Assembly: GCA_902806565.1 (NCBI GenBank)
Contig: CADCXA010000006.1
Location: 62,001 to 126,000, forward strand
Reading direction: 5' to 3'
DNA length: 64,000 bases
From: Hypoxylon rubiginosum
Taxonomy: Eukaryota; Ascomycota; Sordariomycetes; Xylariales; Hypoxylaceae
The first letter of the stretch is position 1. Every line of letters begins with the position of its first letter. A program made the translations under genes and the position numbers. Of the stretch, positions 1-13,400 are shown in pieces. The notes under the pieces were generated by a model. It was not told the DNA's origin, did not search any database, and was given only the letters and a program-made list of their open reading frames with translations.

Positions 1-340
1 TACTGTCTTACAGGTCACTACATCAACTGAAGGTCATGTGTTTCCAATTTGTCCTTCGGATTGGAATTGATCATAAAGAGGCGGCTCAGCAAAAGGGGTC
101 AGGCTACTCTAATGCATGATCACCTTTGCATAGACATTATTCATTATTTTGGTATGGTAACACTACTTTATCCGAGTTTTTTTATTTCTTTTCTTTGTAC
201 GATGATAGTCTGATTGTCTGTCTAGTTTCTGTCTACCTAGGTAGTTTTTGTCTACTGTTTAGTTTCTTTGGATCTAGAAGCGGCTTGTAAGTCGTCTAAA
301 ATGTCGAACTCCGGCGAATGGATCTACTAGAGCAAGCCGT
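1..340. other. AT-rich flank, 3' side of the aldo/keto reductase gene
   Basis: No coding signal seen. The stretch is T-rich and holds one exact copy of the palindrome TACCTAGGTA (234-243), which recurs elsewhere in non-coding DNA of the window. It probably contains the 3' untranslated region of the minus-strand gene that ends at 341. Confidence 0.5.
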
Positions 341-1469
341 CTATTTCGCATTAGCCCCGAACAGCGCCTCGCGCGTGTCGTACGTGTACACCAGATCTTT
401 ATGCCAGTAGTTCGGCGCGTCCGGCTTCGCAATTTTCCACGCGTCGTCCAGCGCCGCGACCACGTCGTCCGGCAGCGGGCCCTTCTCCAGGTTATCCAGG
501 TTGCTCACGAGCTGGTCGTGCGAGCTGATGCCGATGAGGATGCCGTCGTTGCCGCCCTTGATATTGAGCTGGCTGTGGTGCACCACCCACCGCAGCGCCA
601 CCTCGATCATGGTCAAGCCCGGGTGCTTCTCGATCGCCTTCTCCACCGTCTGTAGTGCTTTAAAGGTACTCTCCTTGAAGTACCGGCCACGGTAGTTGGC
701 ACCCGTGCTGCTCTTGGTACTGAACCTGCTGAAATCGGCCGGGTCGATGTCCGCGCTCTTGATCTTGCCGCTGAATAGCCCGCCCGCAAGCGGGTTGTAC
801 ACCACAATGTCTAGCCCGTACCGTCGGCATGCCGGGAACAACTCCGCCTCGATGCCTCGCGTGATGGCATTGTACATGCCCTGATAAATGGTCGGACGCA
901 CCCAGCCGTTGTATTTGCACGTTAACACGACCTCGGCCACTTCCGCCGCCGTGAAGTTCGAGATGCCGAACCGCACGAACTTGCCCGCCTTGTGTAGCTT
1001 ATCTACCGCTTCGAGTGTCTCGGCGAATGGCGTGGCTCGGTCAGCTGCGTGGAGGTAGATGATCTACGAGCTCATTAGTATGCGGAAGCAAGCAAAACGT
1101 AAGTTGCGGGATCGGAAGTTAACAGAAACTTACATCAACACAATCCGTACCAAGCTCCTTGAGACTCGTCTCCAGACTCTCAGCTACCTTGGCCGCCTGG
1201 TTAGCGCCGGCCTGGCCTGGGTACTTGAACTTGGTGGCCAACGTCAAGCCCCGCTCCTTCCACCTGGTCTGGCTCGTGAAGGCCTCTTGTTCGCCATCAA
1301 TGTAGACTCGCGCCGTGTCGACCTCGTTGTAGCCCCGAGCTTGGAAGGTATCTAGGCATCGGTTGAACTCGTTGATGTCAGTGATGCGAGCGCCTTTCGA
1401 TTCATCCGGTCCGAATGTCATCAGACCAAGGATGATGCGGTTTTGGGGCGCCGAAGCGATCAGAGGCAT
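341..1469 (-). CDS. Aldo/keto reductase, AKR7 (aflatoxin-aldehyde reductase) type
   Basis: Two exons, 1469-1134 and 1063-341, joined in phase 0 across a 70 bp GT-AG intron (1064-1133), give 352 residues, close to the usual size of the family. The first exon opens with a strand reading RIILGLMTFGPDE and carries the catalytic Asp and Tyr in the stretch DTARVYIDGEQEAF and the catalytic Lys in LATKFKYP. The splice restores CVD-IIYLHAADR, which supplies the fourth tetrad residue (His), and RFGISNF follows. AKR7 enzymes are cytosolic NADPH-dependent reductases of aldehydes and ketones, including dialdehydes. The natural substrate cannot be told from the sequence. No biosynthetic cluster lies next to it, so detoxification or general carbonyl metabolism is the likeliest role. 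The start chosen is the only ATG before the beta-1 strand. Confidence 0.9.
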
Positions 1470-2421
1470 ATTGAAGTTGCTTAATGGGGGTCTGATCTAG
1501 ATGAGTTGAGTCAAGGTACCTAGGCTAAGCTCTTTTACACGGGGTTGATTAGATTGTCTTATGCTCTATACTCTTCTAGCAAACTTTGAAAGGTTTACGA
1601 GCACGGCAGGTTTATATAGAAGCGGGGAAGGTCAAGATCAGTGTCACAGCGGAACAGAATGGATATGAGTCTAGAATTCCGAAGTGACTACCTAGGTAAC
1701 TAACGTGCTTCCTGCACGTATCGCCGGTCCCGTATGTGGCCTTTAGCTTTATCACCGAAACCCCACCACTTATACGAGCGGGGTAGCTGGCTATTTTCCG
1801 ATGAGGTAGTACGCTTCTACCATACATAGTAAGGTTGTTTCTTGTAAGAGTTGCTTAGATAAGTACCTAGAGGCAGTATTTACTTGCCGCCGACGAGTAT
1901 ATAGTTCGTGTATCACATTCGCGCGGAAATAGGGGCTAATATAAGATTGGTTGAGAGATATCTCACCTCTTATTGTATAAGCTACTAAGGCAACTAAGGT
2001 AATGTTGAAGACTAATCATCTTACTGGAACGGAGCAGCATATCCCAAGGTGTACGCATTACCTGCATGTAAACACACTTGGTTTGTACGACCAAGCAGGT
2101 GATAATGGTCGTCCAAGGTAGTCTACGTCACTATTCGACATAAGTTAGATGCTCATTCCGGATTAGGACAGATCTGCTTTCATGATTGGTCCGTGGAAAA
2201 TAACAGTGAAAGAGACCAACCATCATACGATTGATATTATGATAGTGGGCATATATGAGGTAAACATTTACAACAGGTACATTATAATCATCAATGTCGA
2301 ATAGTGCCAGGGACCTAGCCTTCGGCTTGGTTACATGACGAGATATCGATCCGGTAACTTCATAAGTCCTAGCTCAACCTGATAAATTCACCAGAGAGAA
2401 TGTAGGCACCAAAGGCGAATA
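1470..2421. other. Intergenic, 5' side of the reductase and 3' side of the ankyrin gene
   Basis: About 950 bp without a convincing gene. It holds a second exact TACCTAGGTA palindrome (1689-1698). An open frame on the minus strand (1827-1612) has no recognisable motif and looks like chance. The promoter of the minus-strand reductase must lie in the left part of this stretch. Confidence 0.5.
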
Positions 2422-4204
2422 TCACTTCGCTGCACCTTTACTGAATAAAAAGTGCACAAATTCATTCCTTCCGCCATCCATCGCCCACCTCAGTGGCGTG
2501 CGCCGTTCGTCATCCACTCCGTTGATAGGAGACCCCGCCTCTAAGAGGACATCCAAGATAGTCACGTTGTTACCCATGGCAGCAACATGGATAGGAAGAG
2601 CGCCACGGTAGGCCGGCGATGGCAAGGCGACGTCGGCCCCCCGCGAAAGGAGTAGTTTGACAAGCGGTAGATTAGACTTGGATGCCGCCCGACAGAGAGG
2701 CGTTTCGCCTTTGGAGATTAGATTGGCATCCGCTCTAGCATCTAGTAAGATCTCCGCGATGTCTTTAGACCCTTGGGAGGCGGCGTAGTGGAGAGCAGTA
2801 TATCCATTCTTGTCCTTTTTGTCGAGGATAGCACCACGGTCACATATCAGCTTCGTCAATGCTGCATTCCCCTGGGTTACAGCTCCAAATAACGGAGTCC
2901 ATCCATTCTTGTCGGCTACCTCGAGGTCAGCTCCGTAATCCAAGAGCTCTTCAACACGATCGAGGCATTCGAACGAAACAGCCTCGTGTAAAGGTGTACG
3001 CCCCCTCTTATTTTTTAGAGCTTGGTTTGCACCATGGACTAGCAAGACCCGGACAGTCTCTATATTGGCCATTTCCTCCGACGAGTGTTTCGCCGCCGCA
3101 TAGTGGAGAGCAGTATTTTTCTGCTTGTCGATGGCTTTCACGGGTGCTTTGAGCTCCAGCATCAGAGTTATCAACGAGTCGGACATCTCGTTCATGACAG
3201 CACGTATGAGGGGAGTACGCTCGTTTTCGTCCAACGCTCGGAGATTAGCACCGGCGATTACTAAGGTGGTCACGATTGACGCCGACGCCCCTGCAGCTGC
3301 CTTGTTGTTAGAAGAAAGGGATGCCTCCACCAAGCTAAGGGCTAGGTGGATAGGTAGGATTCCCGATGGTTCGAGTCGGGCATTAGGATCGGCCTTCTTT
3401 GAAAGGAGTTTATGTACGGCGTTGTGGTCGCACCCGGCAATCGCTTCGTGTAGTTCATGAACGTGTTTAGTTCCGGTCTTACTGGAATCATTACGTTCAG
3501 GTCGATACTTGATATGAAGCTGTCGTGTGTCTGGCTGGTCTGAAATTTTGTGTAGCTGAATTGCTACCAACGGTTGTAGTCTTGACGGCGTCGCTGCCCT
3601 CGCTGCCTTCGCTGCCTTCTTTGATGACGACTTTGATGTCGGAGTGTGGTCAAACAGCTGAATGGTCGTCCCAAGCAAGCTACCGCTATATGTCAGGTCA
3701 GCAAGACGTTCCGTATTATTGAGCTCGAAGCCTAGCCCAAAGGCTAAAATATTAAAGGGCTTACCTCTGAAGACAATCAAGAATGAGACACAAGGAAGAG
3801 CGATTCCTTCGTAAGCCGTATCTCGCATCTATGAAGAAGTCTTGTAATACCGGTACCAACTTCGAAGCCGCAAGCGGATCTCCCCAGGTAAAATAACGGC
3901 GTAGGCGTGTGATCTCGTGATCAACATCAACGAGGATTTCGGATATCGAATGGACAATAACTTCAAAGGAAGCTTCGAGTTCCTCCTCTTGCCCAGCATC
4001 GGTCTCCGCGATTTCTCTAGGCGATAGAATGCCGCCTAGCCTCTGTAGCACCACCTTCGTGGTTAAACATTCCGCGGCCACAGGTAACATGCTAGCCTTG
4101 GTGTACGTGATTGACTTCCCTATGTCGGTGAGGGTATTGGCTATAGTCCCGCAGGCATGTTCGACACCTCCCACGAGTGTTCGAAGAGAGACCGATTTAG
4201 CCAT
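2422..4204 (-). CDS. Ankyrin-repeat protein with a fungal STAND-type N-terminal domain
   Basis: Exon 1 (4204-3765) and exon 2 (3685-2422) join in phase 2 across a 79 bp intron (3686-3764) with a GTAAGC donor and a CTGAC branch site close to the acceptor; the product is 567 residues. Residues 1 to about 145 resemble the helical N-terminal domain found at the front of many fungal STAND and ankyrin proteins (PigL_N/Helo-like class), including the stretch RRYFTWGDPLAASKLVPVL. A Ser/Lys/Ala-rich linker follows, and then about nine or ten ankyrin repeats with clear cores such as GYTALHYAASQG and RGRTPLHEAV run to the C-terminus. Such proteins act through protein-protein contacts, and some belong to non-self recognition or cell-death pathways. 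No NACHT or NB-ARC nucleotide-binding core is present, so this is not a complete NLR. The intron was chosen because both frames are open across it and only this acceptor keeps phase. Confidence 0.8.
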
Positions 4205-5248
4205 CGTTCACCGGTGATTATCGGGACAATGAATTCTCCTAAATTCCCAAGGAAAATATATAAAATATGCGAGTGCTAACAAAGACAGGATCACCAGATA
4301 TATATTACGATACGGATTCAATGTAACGCAGTTATACAGCCGCCAGAAATTACGTCGAGTTTGAAATGTTTGAGTAGAAGCCCTCACTGGAGAAGGGAAG
4401 GGGATGGGATGGTAGAGACAGGGAACTGAACCTACCTAGCCAAGTATTAAACGAACATAAGAGCCATTGTGTCTACTTTAAGATGTTTAGAAGTGATCGA
4501 CGTCACTTGATTAGACTCGTTCGTCCACATGAAATTCGTTACCAACAAGGGAGGAATCATCATGAAGCGGTGCTAATGAACTGCTGGTAACGAATTAAAA
4601 TGGCCTCTACCGTGCGCCACGCTCAAACAAAAGACCAACATGGACGCCACCAACGGAATATCAGTCTGTATCAGTTCCCTGATGTTTCAATTAATTCTGC
4701 TCAAGAAAAAAGAAAAGAAAAGAAGAAACCTCTGTTGCGATATGGATATACGCATGTGCACGGATATTGGAATGAGGATCGGTCCCAACCTTGGAAGCTT
4801 ATTTCGGCCCGGAGACCTGATAGTTCCTGGAAGGTTTGTAACTGTGTATCACGTGCTCACACATACATTTAACTCTGCATGTACCTAGGTACCACTCTTC
4901 GGGTACAATCAATTTACGCGTAACCGCGTCTTTCCCTTGCCCTTGATTCATTTCGCGTCTCCGCCTTAATCATTTCTCCCCATCGACTCAACCGTCCTCA
5001 ATCCTCCTACCAGGCGCCAATTCGTACTCGGCACCATTCGCTCTCAACCATCTTTCCCCTCAGCCTTTTCCGTTGCTAACTTGCGACTACATCGACATCT
5101 ACTTTACCGGCCGGTGGTGTCTATATACTTCTGTAACGATACGATACAAAACGTTGCGATACAATGCGACATAATATACTCGCATTACAATCCCATTAAT
5201 TAATACTAATACGATTGATTCGGCCTCGATCCGGCCCCAGCCGCCACC
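4205..5248. promoter_or_regulatory. Divergent promoter region between the ankyrin gene and the MBF-type factor
   Basis: About 1.04 kb between two divergently transcribed genes. The right third (4920-5248) is pyrimidine-rich, as is usual for fungal 5' leaders. It contains GTACCTAGGTAC (4881-4892) and an ACGCGT box (4916-4921). Short open frames at 4600-4888 lack any protein signature. Confidence 0.6.
4916..4921. promoter_or_regulatory. MCB element (ACGCGT) upstream of the MBF-type factor
   Basis: The palindrome ACGCGT lies about 330 bp upstream of the ATG of the APSES/ankyrin factor. ACGCGT is the classical binding core of MBF, the complex to which this kind of protein belongs in yeasts. A self-binding site would fit autoregulation. 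A single 6 bp match is weak evidence on its own. Confidence 0.4.
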
Positions 5249-7494
5249 ATGCCCGTCAAAGAAGCTGCTGGTCCTGGTATTTACAGCGCAACATATAGTG
5301 GTGTAAGTACATCCATCAAACATAAAAAATCATATCCAAACGTTGAAATGTTCAAATCTTGTGGGAGTCCTATAACTCCAAGGCGACTTGTAGCAATATT
5401 GCCGGCTACCACATCGCTTTTACTTGGTTCGCTCCCATAGCGACAGTAATAGTGATTACAGCAGTAAATAGGGAAGAAGAAAAAAACATTACATAATCTA
5501 ACGCATTCCGATAGATTCCTGTATACGAGTTTCAGTTCGGCCAGGATTTGAAGGAACATGTGATGCGACGGCGGCAAGATGACTGGATTAATGCGACACA
5601 CATTCTCAAAGCTGCGGGTTTCGACAAACCCGCACGAACTCGAATTCTAGAGCGCGAAGTACAGAAGGATGTCCACGAGAAGATACAAGGTGGATACGGC
5701 AAGTATCAAGGCACATGGATTCCTCTCGAGAGCGGAGAGCAGCTGGCCCGTCGAAATAATACATACGACCGGCTTCAGCCCATCTTCGAGTTTACTCCTG
5801 GAGCTCAAAGCCCCCCTCCGGCGCCTCGTCACGCGAGCAAGCCGAAGGCTCCCAGAAAGACTGCCGCAGCAAAGTGGGGTATGATCTTGCATCTATTTCT
5901 TTCTTCCGCCATGGGCAACTGCTAATATGTTATAGGTCCTCCTCCCCCACCCCAACCAGACCTCGAAACTGTCAGCCAGCAGCTGAATGAGGACGACACA
6001 CCCGATAACGTCACTGTTGCGTCTGTTTCGTACATGGCGGAGGACGACCGTCACGACATGTCGCATTATTCCACTGGCAACCGCAAGAGAAAACGCGAGG
6101 AGGCTATACAAGATCTCACCGAGCAACAACATTCTCTCTACGGCGACGAACTGCTGGATTACTTCCTCCTCTCTAAGCAAGAGGCACCCGGCTTCCGTCC
6201 TGATCCGCCCCCTAACTTCCAGCCAGATTGGCCGATCGACACAGAGAAGCATACTGCTCTTCACTGGGCCTCCGCCATGGGCGATGTAAATGTCATCAAG
6301 GAATTGAAACGTTTTGGGGCGAGTTTGAGAGCGCAGAATTGCCGAGGCGAGACTCCCCTCATGCGATCTGTAAACTTTACCAACTGCTACGATAAGCAGA
6401 CCTTCCCAGCTATCATGAAGGAACTATGGGAGACTATCGACGCTCACGACGATACGGGATCTACTGTCATACACCATGCCACTATCATGAAGAGCGGCCG
6501 GATTACCAGCACTTCCTGCTGTCGATACTATCTCGATAATATTCTAAACAAACTCCAGGAAACGCACGACCCTAACTTTGTCCAACACATTATCGACGCC
6601 CAAGACGAAACCGGAAACACCGCGCTGCATTTAGCTGCAAAGACGAATGCCCGCAAATGCATACGAGCTCTTCTCGGCAGAGGGGCCTCGACAGATATCC
6701 CTAACGCTGAAGGAATCCGCGCGGAAGATCTTATTAAGGAATTAAACGCGGCAAAAAATCCCAAGGAGCGCGGCCCGCAGCGATCCTCATCACCCTTCGC
6801 CCCTGACTCCCAACGGCGTGTCTCTTTCCGTGACGCTCTCAGCGAATCCGTAACTAAGCTCGCCGTCTCGTACAACTCCGAGGCGGCAAATACAGTTCAG
6901 AGCAAGATTACTCCTCTGGTCCTAGAAAAATTCCAGGATCTCGCCCATAACTACGATGAAGAATGGAAGGAGAAGAACGAGGGCGAGATGGAGGCCCGCC
7001 GTATCCTCGGCAATACTCAGAACGAGCTGGCCATAGTGCGTCAGCAGATCGGCGAACTCGACGGGCAGCTAGAGTCACCGGAAGCCGCGTCCAAAGCAGT
7101 TGGCGACGCTGCCATGTTACAACAGCAAGTGCTCTCTCTAGTAGCAAATCAGAACCGCTATCACATACAAGGCGCCGTTGAGAAAGCTCTGTCTACGACG
7201 AACGGCAACAGTGAAAACGATTCAGATGAGGAACGACTAAAGCTTGCTCAAGAGCTCAAGGAGCTCGTCGCGGAGCAGCGACGTGCCGAGAAAGAGTATG
7301 TCGACGCTCTAGGTGTCTCTGGCACCGGCGAGAAGATCGACAGGTACCGACGACTACTGAAGGAATGTCTGGATCAGGATGCTGCCGAGAACCTGGACTC
7401 TAACCTAGACGACCTTATCGAAATGATGGAGGAGGAACGAAGCGAAGGGCCGCCGGTCCTATCTGGTCAAGGAGAGCCTATGATGATCTGTTAG
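5249..7494 (+). CDS. mbp1: APSES/ankyrin transcription factor of the MBF complex (Mbp1/Res type)
   Basis: Three exons, 5249-5302, 5515-5878 and 5936-7494, separated by introns of 212 and 57 bp, encode 658 residues. The joint at 5302/5515 restores ATYSGIPVYEFQFGQ, the start of the APSES DNA-binding domain (about residues 10-110). That domain contains VMRRRQDDWINATHILK and the RILEREVQK helix. Exon 3 carries a basic stretch (RKRKREE), ankyrin repeats near residues 245-290 and 360-395 (HTALHWASAMGD, GNTALHLAAKTN), and a long charged coiled coil near the C-terminus. This is the architecture of yeast Mbp1/Swi4 and fission yeast Res1/Res2, which pair with Swi6/Cdc10 to drive G1/S transcription in the nucleus. 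The start is set by an ATG in a Kozak-like context (GCCACCATGCC) just before the conserved APSES N-terminus. Which paralogue name applies is uncertain; the family call is secure. Confidence 0.95.
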
Positions 7495-10400
7495 CCCTGA
7501 ATTATGCGACTTCATGCTCAGGCGGTTCAAACACATCTTGTCGTGTGAGTGGATATTATACGTTGGCGGTTGTTTTTGTTCGGGTAACGACTTAAGTGGC
7601 TGGCGTTTTCAGGACAGGAAGGGAAAGAGATGATGTGCCTCACGCCTCACGCCTCGCTAGGTTTGCAGTTGTACCGATACTTCAGAATTGAGTTGACTAA
7701 TTACTTGAATTGCTGCCAATCTTGTTCCTGTGATCGATCGGCTGGCGATGGAAGGGTAGTCTCGACGCTTTTACAATCGTACACCACCGTAGATCTTTGC
7801 TGCCAGTGTAGAGCTGAAACCGGCCAGAATGGGTAAGCCGATGCGGACTAGAGCCTACTAAAATGTGTTCAGCTGACAGCTCGCGCTTCTCACCTTCGAT
7901 TATGGGTTTTTTCTTGCCTTTGAAAGAGATGACTATCGTCTTGCTTCGTGGCAGTAGTTCCCGAGTCCTTCACATCTGCCGTATGCAGCCCACCAGATCT
8001 TATACACTATAGACACAGCTGAAGCTGAAGCTGTCAAACGACCCCTAGCGGCGATCGCTAGGCCGTAGCAGATTCGACTCTATTGAATCCCGCGATAGCC
8101 AAACCGACGCTCTTGGTCCTGGGTATCGCCTCGGTCGCCCACCACCTCGCCTACGATTCGCCGTCGCACACGGCGTACCGTCCGCCCCTTTAAGCATCAT
8201 GCGCGTCATGCGCGCACACCAGATCCAACCGCTCTCCCACTAAAAGGCTACCCGGTTTTCGATCGATCTGCTAAGATGAACCAACCCAATGTAACCTTTC
8301 TGGTTAAATCGAATATTTGACTAACGACCAGCTAGCCACAGACTTCCCCAACGACGCCGCCATACCTACCACTTAATAACCCGATAACCAACAAGCGGAC
8401 CTCCCGACTTCGCGAAGAAAAGAGGAGGGGAGGAAGTAAAACCCACGAGAACAAATCCAATCCAACCGTAATATCCTACCTAGCTAGCTAAGAAAGATGA
8501 GGTCAACCCGTACCTGCCTAGCTCAACAGCGCGCCACATCACCGCATCCTCGCGGGGCCCAGCTCGTGCCGGAGGAGCCGTAGCGTATACCAGCGTATCA
8601 TGGGAGAACGGGAGAGCGCCCCGCGCCGTCGCAGTAAGCGGGATTCTATATATCTCTGTGTCTTATTGCCGAGTGCCTGTCGCTTTTGAAAAAAAGGGGG
8701 TAGGAGGGGTTAGGGGGGAAAGGCGTGAGATGACTCTTACCAGTCGCGTAGAGGATGGTGTGTCCAGAAGCGATGCTCGGATTGAGCTAGTAGCTCGCCT
8801 ACCAGCTAGAGCTGAATATTAAGCCTTGCCGAGCGGGTAGGTTACGGACCTTCTCTCTAGCCAAGTCTCTCGTCTAGTAAGTCCCTCGTTTCTCAGGGAG
8901 GCAGGTTTCCTTTTCAATAGCGTGTTACAACCGTCCAATGTACGGCACCGGTCGCTGGCGCGGGCCGAATGAAGTCATTCGGGAGGTATTAGAGACCTCG
9001 AAGGATTCTGTAATAGCGTGTCAGTTATCTCTGCCCGCAAATCCACCGAAAATAGACCAGGCGAGGGTTAAGAGTTTACCAAGGGTTAGCGGTTAGTTAT
9101 CAGCGAGGGCTCTGGATCCCGTCAGCTCCCGCTTCTTCAAGTCTCTGTTCCTTTCGGTAGGATGGTCTTAGTTAGCGCCCCTCCAGGCTACCCCTGAAGA
9201 AACCTATAATTGCCTCTCTCTCGGCGAGAACGAGCGAGCGAGGGTTCGTAAGCTACGGTTTTTCTTCTTCCTACTACCGATTGAGGTATTGTAAATTAGG
9301 CGCCGAGAAGGTGGACAAGTGAGTGCTATACTAAATTTAGTGGCCGAAATGAAAGTTGACGTGAAAGCGTGTTTTTAAGTCCGGTGTTTAGTTTGAATGA
9401 AAAGGGGGTTCGAACAATGAGTAGGTAGTCGTAAGCTTGGGAGTAATATACCTACTAGGTAGTCAAGGCCTTGGTATATATTTCATACAATGTTATATGG
9501 TTCCTTTCACCGAGAACTGAATATTGACAACGAAAGCTAAACGTATTGTCTGGATAATAGCCTGTATAATAGGGGTATATTCTCGGGTCGCACTCATACT
9601 AGCAAGAGACCATAAGCACTTCTTCGATACTGACGTGATCACCAATGAACTTACTGTTAATTGATTGATTAATTCAATGTACTCTCCCATATCCATCCGC
9701 GCGAGAGAGATAGGTATTCTACTCCCGAGTTCAGACCTGGTCCATCTTTAGGAAGAAACGATGACCCTAAGAAACTCCGCGGCGAATGGTATTGCTGACT
9801 TCTGGTTTCTTTCAACTATACGCATTTACGCCTTAGATGACGAGTAGCGGGCTCCTGTTTCGATTGTGTGGTAACACCAAGTTATAATACCAAGCTAAAG
9901 CTCGCGAGTTCTGCCTCCTCGATCTCCGCGGCCAGCGCGTCTCGCATCTGCCTATCGGCACTCAATAAAGCACGAACGCTACATCCTCCTGTCATAAGAT
10001 ACAGACGCCAGAGTGGGATTTTTAAGCATACCTACCTGTTATGTTACACGAATGTCATGCTTTACCTATGGGTTAGATCATCACCTCACAGGCGCGTCTC
10101 GTCACCAAAAAGGGGGGAGGAGCTCTCCCAAATCCAACCCTCTTTTCTGGAGTTGAGAAAAAGTTCGTGCTCGAGTCCGTGTTAACCCCGTCACCGAAAT
10201 GCGCGAAGGGCAACCGGAGAGACGAAAGTCGCTCAGTAGACGCAAGTCATACGATTTACCGTATTACCGTTAAGGGCGCGGGTGCATTTGGTGGCCCGTC
10301 AGCAGTAGCAGTAGCATACACGTACGTGGTCTCCCTCGGGGGTGGTCTCGTAAGTACCGGTGATGATGAGACGCGTCTGACCTTCGATAAGCCTGACCTT

Positions 10401-13400
10401 GTCCGGGTTGGGGCTACGTAAGACGGCGTTTGAAATCCAGAGACCGCGTTGCAGGAAGAGAAAAGGAAAAAGAAAAAGAAAAACAAACAAAAGAAGATGG
10501 GATGTTGTGCTGGCAAAGTGTCGGGTGCGTGTGGGTCATCCAGATGCCGGATGATAGGAATCGACAACACACTCATCAACAAAAACCTTGGGTATCACGA
10601 ATATTAAGGTTATTCCTGGAACTATTTCTAGCAACCCCCAAGATATGCTAGCTTGTCGAAATCTTTTTAGGAATGCGCCGCAACTAGTCCACGTCATCTA
10701 GCCCCCAAATCTAATCGAGAGCGAAGCAACCTAAGACGTCGATTTACGAGCGCTAAGATTCGCGAACGGCAGAGCTGGGGTTAGTATATTGAAGACAGAA
10801 GGTGTTGCGATATAAGCTTGATAAGTAGCCTCTATAGATTACTGTTCCACCGGCCGTTCTGTAGTAGCATTAAGTGGTATTTGCGAGCACCGCCTCGTGC
10901 ATTTGTAGTATCTCGTTGCGACGTTGATATGAGTTACCTTATGCATAAGGTCGGTAAAATATCACATTTCCCCCCTCGATTTGTCAGCTGCTATGCCCGG
11001 GCCATACGAAAATATATCTCGATGCCCCTGTGGATAACCGTCTATAAGTGCTGATTCAGCTAACGTTAGTCTTCGATCGATGATGGACAGGGGTCAGGAC
11101 GCCAGGGAGTCAGGGAGCTCGGAATCCTAGCACTGGGGCAGCTAATATGTCCTAAAGCGGCAAACAGCTACTACTCATTCGGGATAGTTAGTCCTTAAGA
11201 CACTGTCGCGATGTATATCATCACCGGCGACAGGTTGAGTTGTTTCCACGACATTATCACAGGGAGCATGACTCAGATGGGAGAAATCCCCTTTAGGCTT
11301 ATAACCAAGAGGAGCTTCTCGTGTCCAAGGGCCGCTCAAATGCTGACAGAAGCAAGTTCTCAAACTAAGAGATATTTGTAAGTGAAATAAGCTCGAGGAG
11401 GACATGATAACGAGTAAGCTTGATGGAGTATGAGCGAAAGTGGGCTTAATCAAACTTCAAGGGAGCCGTTGGCCGGTCGCCATACATCCTTGGGCTTGGA
11501 CTTAGATAGCTTAAGCTTACTCAACTAACCACCATTGTCATATCATATAGGAGCTCAGAGTCTAGGGCTACCTAGAACTAGCATGCAAAGCTATAAACCC
11601 GCCCACACACCGAGGCAGATAAGCTGACAGGGCAAGGTGGTAGCTGTAGGGTCTGATGGTGATCATGAGGCTCCAACGCATCTAGAGACTTAGACAATCG
11701 ATTGGCTTCCTGATTCATAGAAAACAAATTGGCATACGAGTAGCACGGCACACGCAATGTGTTGCTAAAGTGGTCGAGTGGTTAGGTAGTCAGCGCGTTG
11801 GTCGTGTTTACAACCCGGCCCGTAAATGAACCAGTAGCATGAACGATGATGGATCGAAACGCCCGACCCGGGTATACCGGCCTTAAAAGGCAGGCCTCGT
11901 TTTGGGTCGTAGGGCTTAAGTTCCGCATTGCGTCCTGCCATGTGGGAGGTAGACAGCCAGAAGCGCCAAGGTCTCGAAAGAATAGCGTCAGCGGAGGTGT
12001 AAGTGTAGGGCAGATTCCAGGTGGTCACGTGTTTTTTTATATCATTCAGGCTGAAAATATGAACAACGTTAGGGGGGAGGGGGTAGAGGTTAGAACCCGT
12101 CGGTTTCCGTCATTCTCATTGCACATGCGTATGCAGCGAACGAGAGGTGCGCTTAGAGCGACTTCAGTTCTACAGCTGAGATTGGCAGAGAAGTCCGGGC
12201 TATGTTGGCGATCGTTAGTATGTCGTGATACGACAGCACAGTACTGTAGGTACTTGGATTCGGCTGCGACACGAGTTTTGTTACTTTGTGACCTGTGACC
12301 TGTAACAAGGGTGGTTAGTAAATGACAGCGATGACATTGTGACTAATCGAAATCCGAGTGGCTTTCGACATCCAATGATCCAATGATAAGTAGGGATCGG
12401 GTAATGCAGTGCGGTGGATCGACCACAGGATCTCCGAGCCTAAAATCTCGTAGGGCTGAAGAGATACTTGCTGCAACACGCAAGATGATGTCGAGTTGGT
12501 TATTGGCGACCAGGGGGGGTCGGTCAGTGGAGCCCCGTGTCAAGTGAAATCGGACAGACAACCATTGGACTTGATAAGAAGACGATTGGGTCCTTCAGCC
12601 GCGGATGCGACGATTGAAGCGAGGTAAGGGAACCGTTAAGCGCCGGCTCGCATGTCATTTTGCCGCGGCAACCTCTCATAAGCAAACGAAACGTCGACAA
12701 GGATTCTTAGGTTAGGTAGACGACAGAAAGGCTTCTCACTAAAAGGAATGATCAGCTTAAGTGATATAGAGTCGCAGATATCTCCCACGACCTTGTTTAA
12801 GATGTCGAGTTATGTTATCGTATCCATATGCCTAGCTTCTACTAGGTAGTCAGGGGCCCACAGGAAAGATGAAAAACTTTTCCAAGTCCCTAGGCTGAAG
12901 TGGGCGAAGCGTAGCGAGGTGCGGTGAATACTAGGTACTGTACTGCGAGGTAGACTCTAGAGAAGCAGCAGTAGCATAGCTTCGATGCAACACATGTAAC
13001 ACGGGCCTCGGATAACTCCCGTCGCCGATCTCGACAAGACAGGGTCGAAACAGGAATCTCGTCTCTTTTCGCCATGACTGTAAAGAGGCAAACAACCACG
13101 ACGAGCGAGCTGAAAATACATCATTAGGTATCGTAATGTGGCGGTAGCAAGTAGGCAGTGCTTCTCATCTTGGTCGACTAGTTACATACCTTGGCAAGTT
13201 AGATGAGACAAGCCTCTGATCTTCATGCGCGTTCATTCGCGTTCGCTTCCGAGAAGCTCGTGCCAAGAGCGAACATCACGTAACGTCTATAAGCCCCAAC
13301 TTGCGCGTCCTTTGCGACGTAGCGTAGTAGAGACAAAGCCATAGTCGAAAAAGAACCAGCATTCTTCTAGACGAGGTACCGACCGCGTAGCAGATAGGCG

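Noticed and set aside
11760..11870. A-box-like word TGGTCGAGTGGTTAGG on the plus strand
   Set aside because: It resembles the D arm of a tRNA, but the B box downstream is poor and no cloverleaf forms; at most a decayed tRNA.
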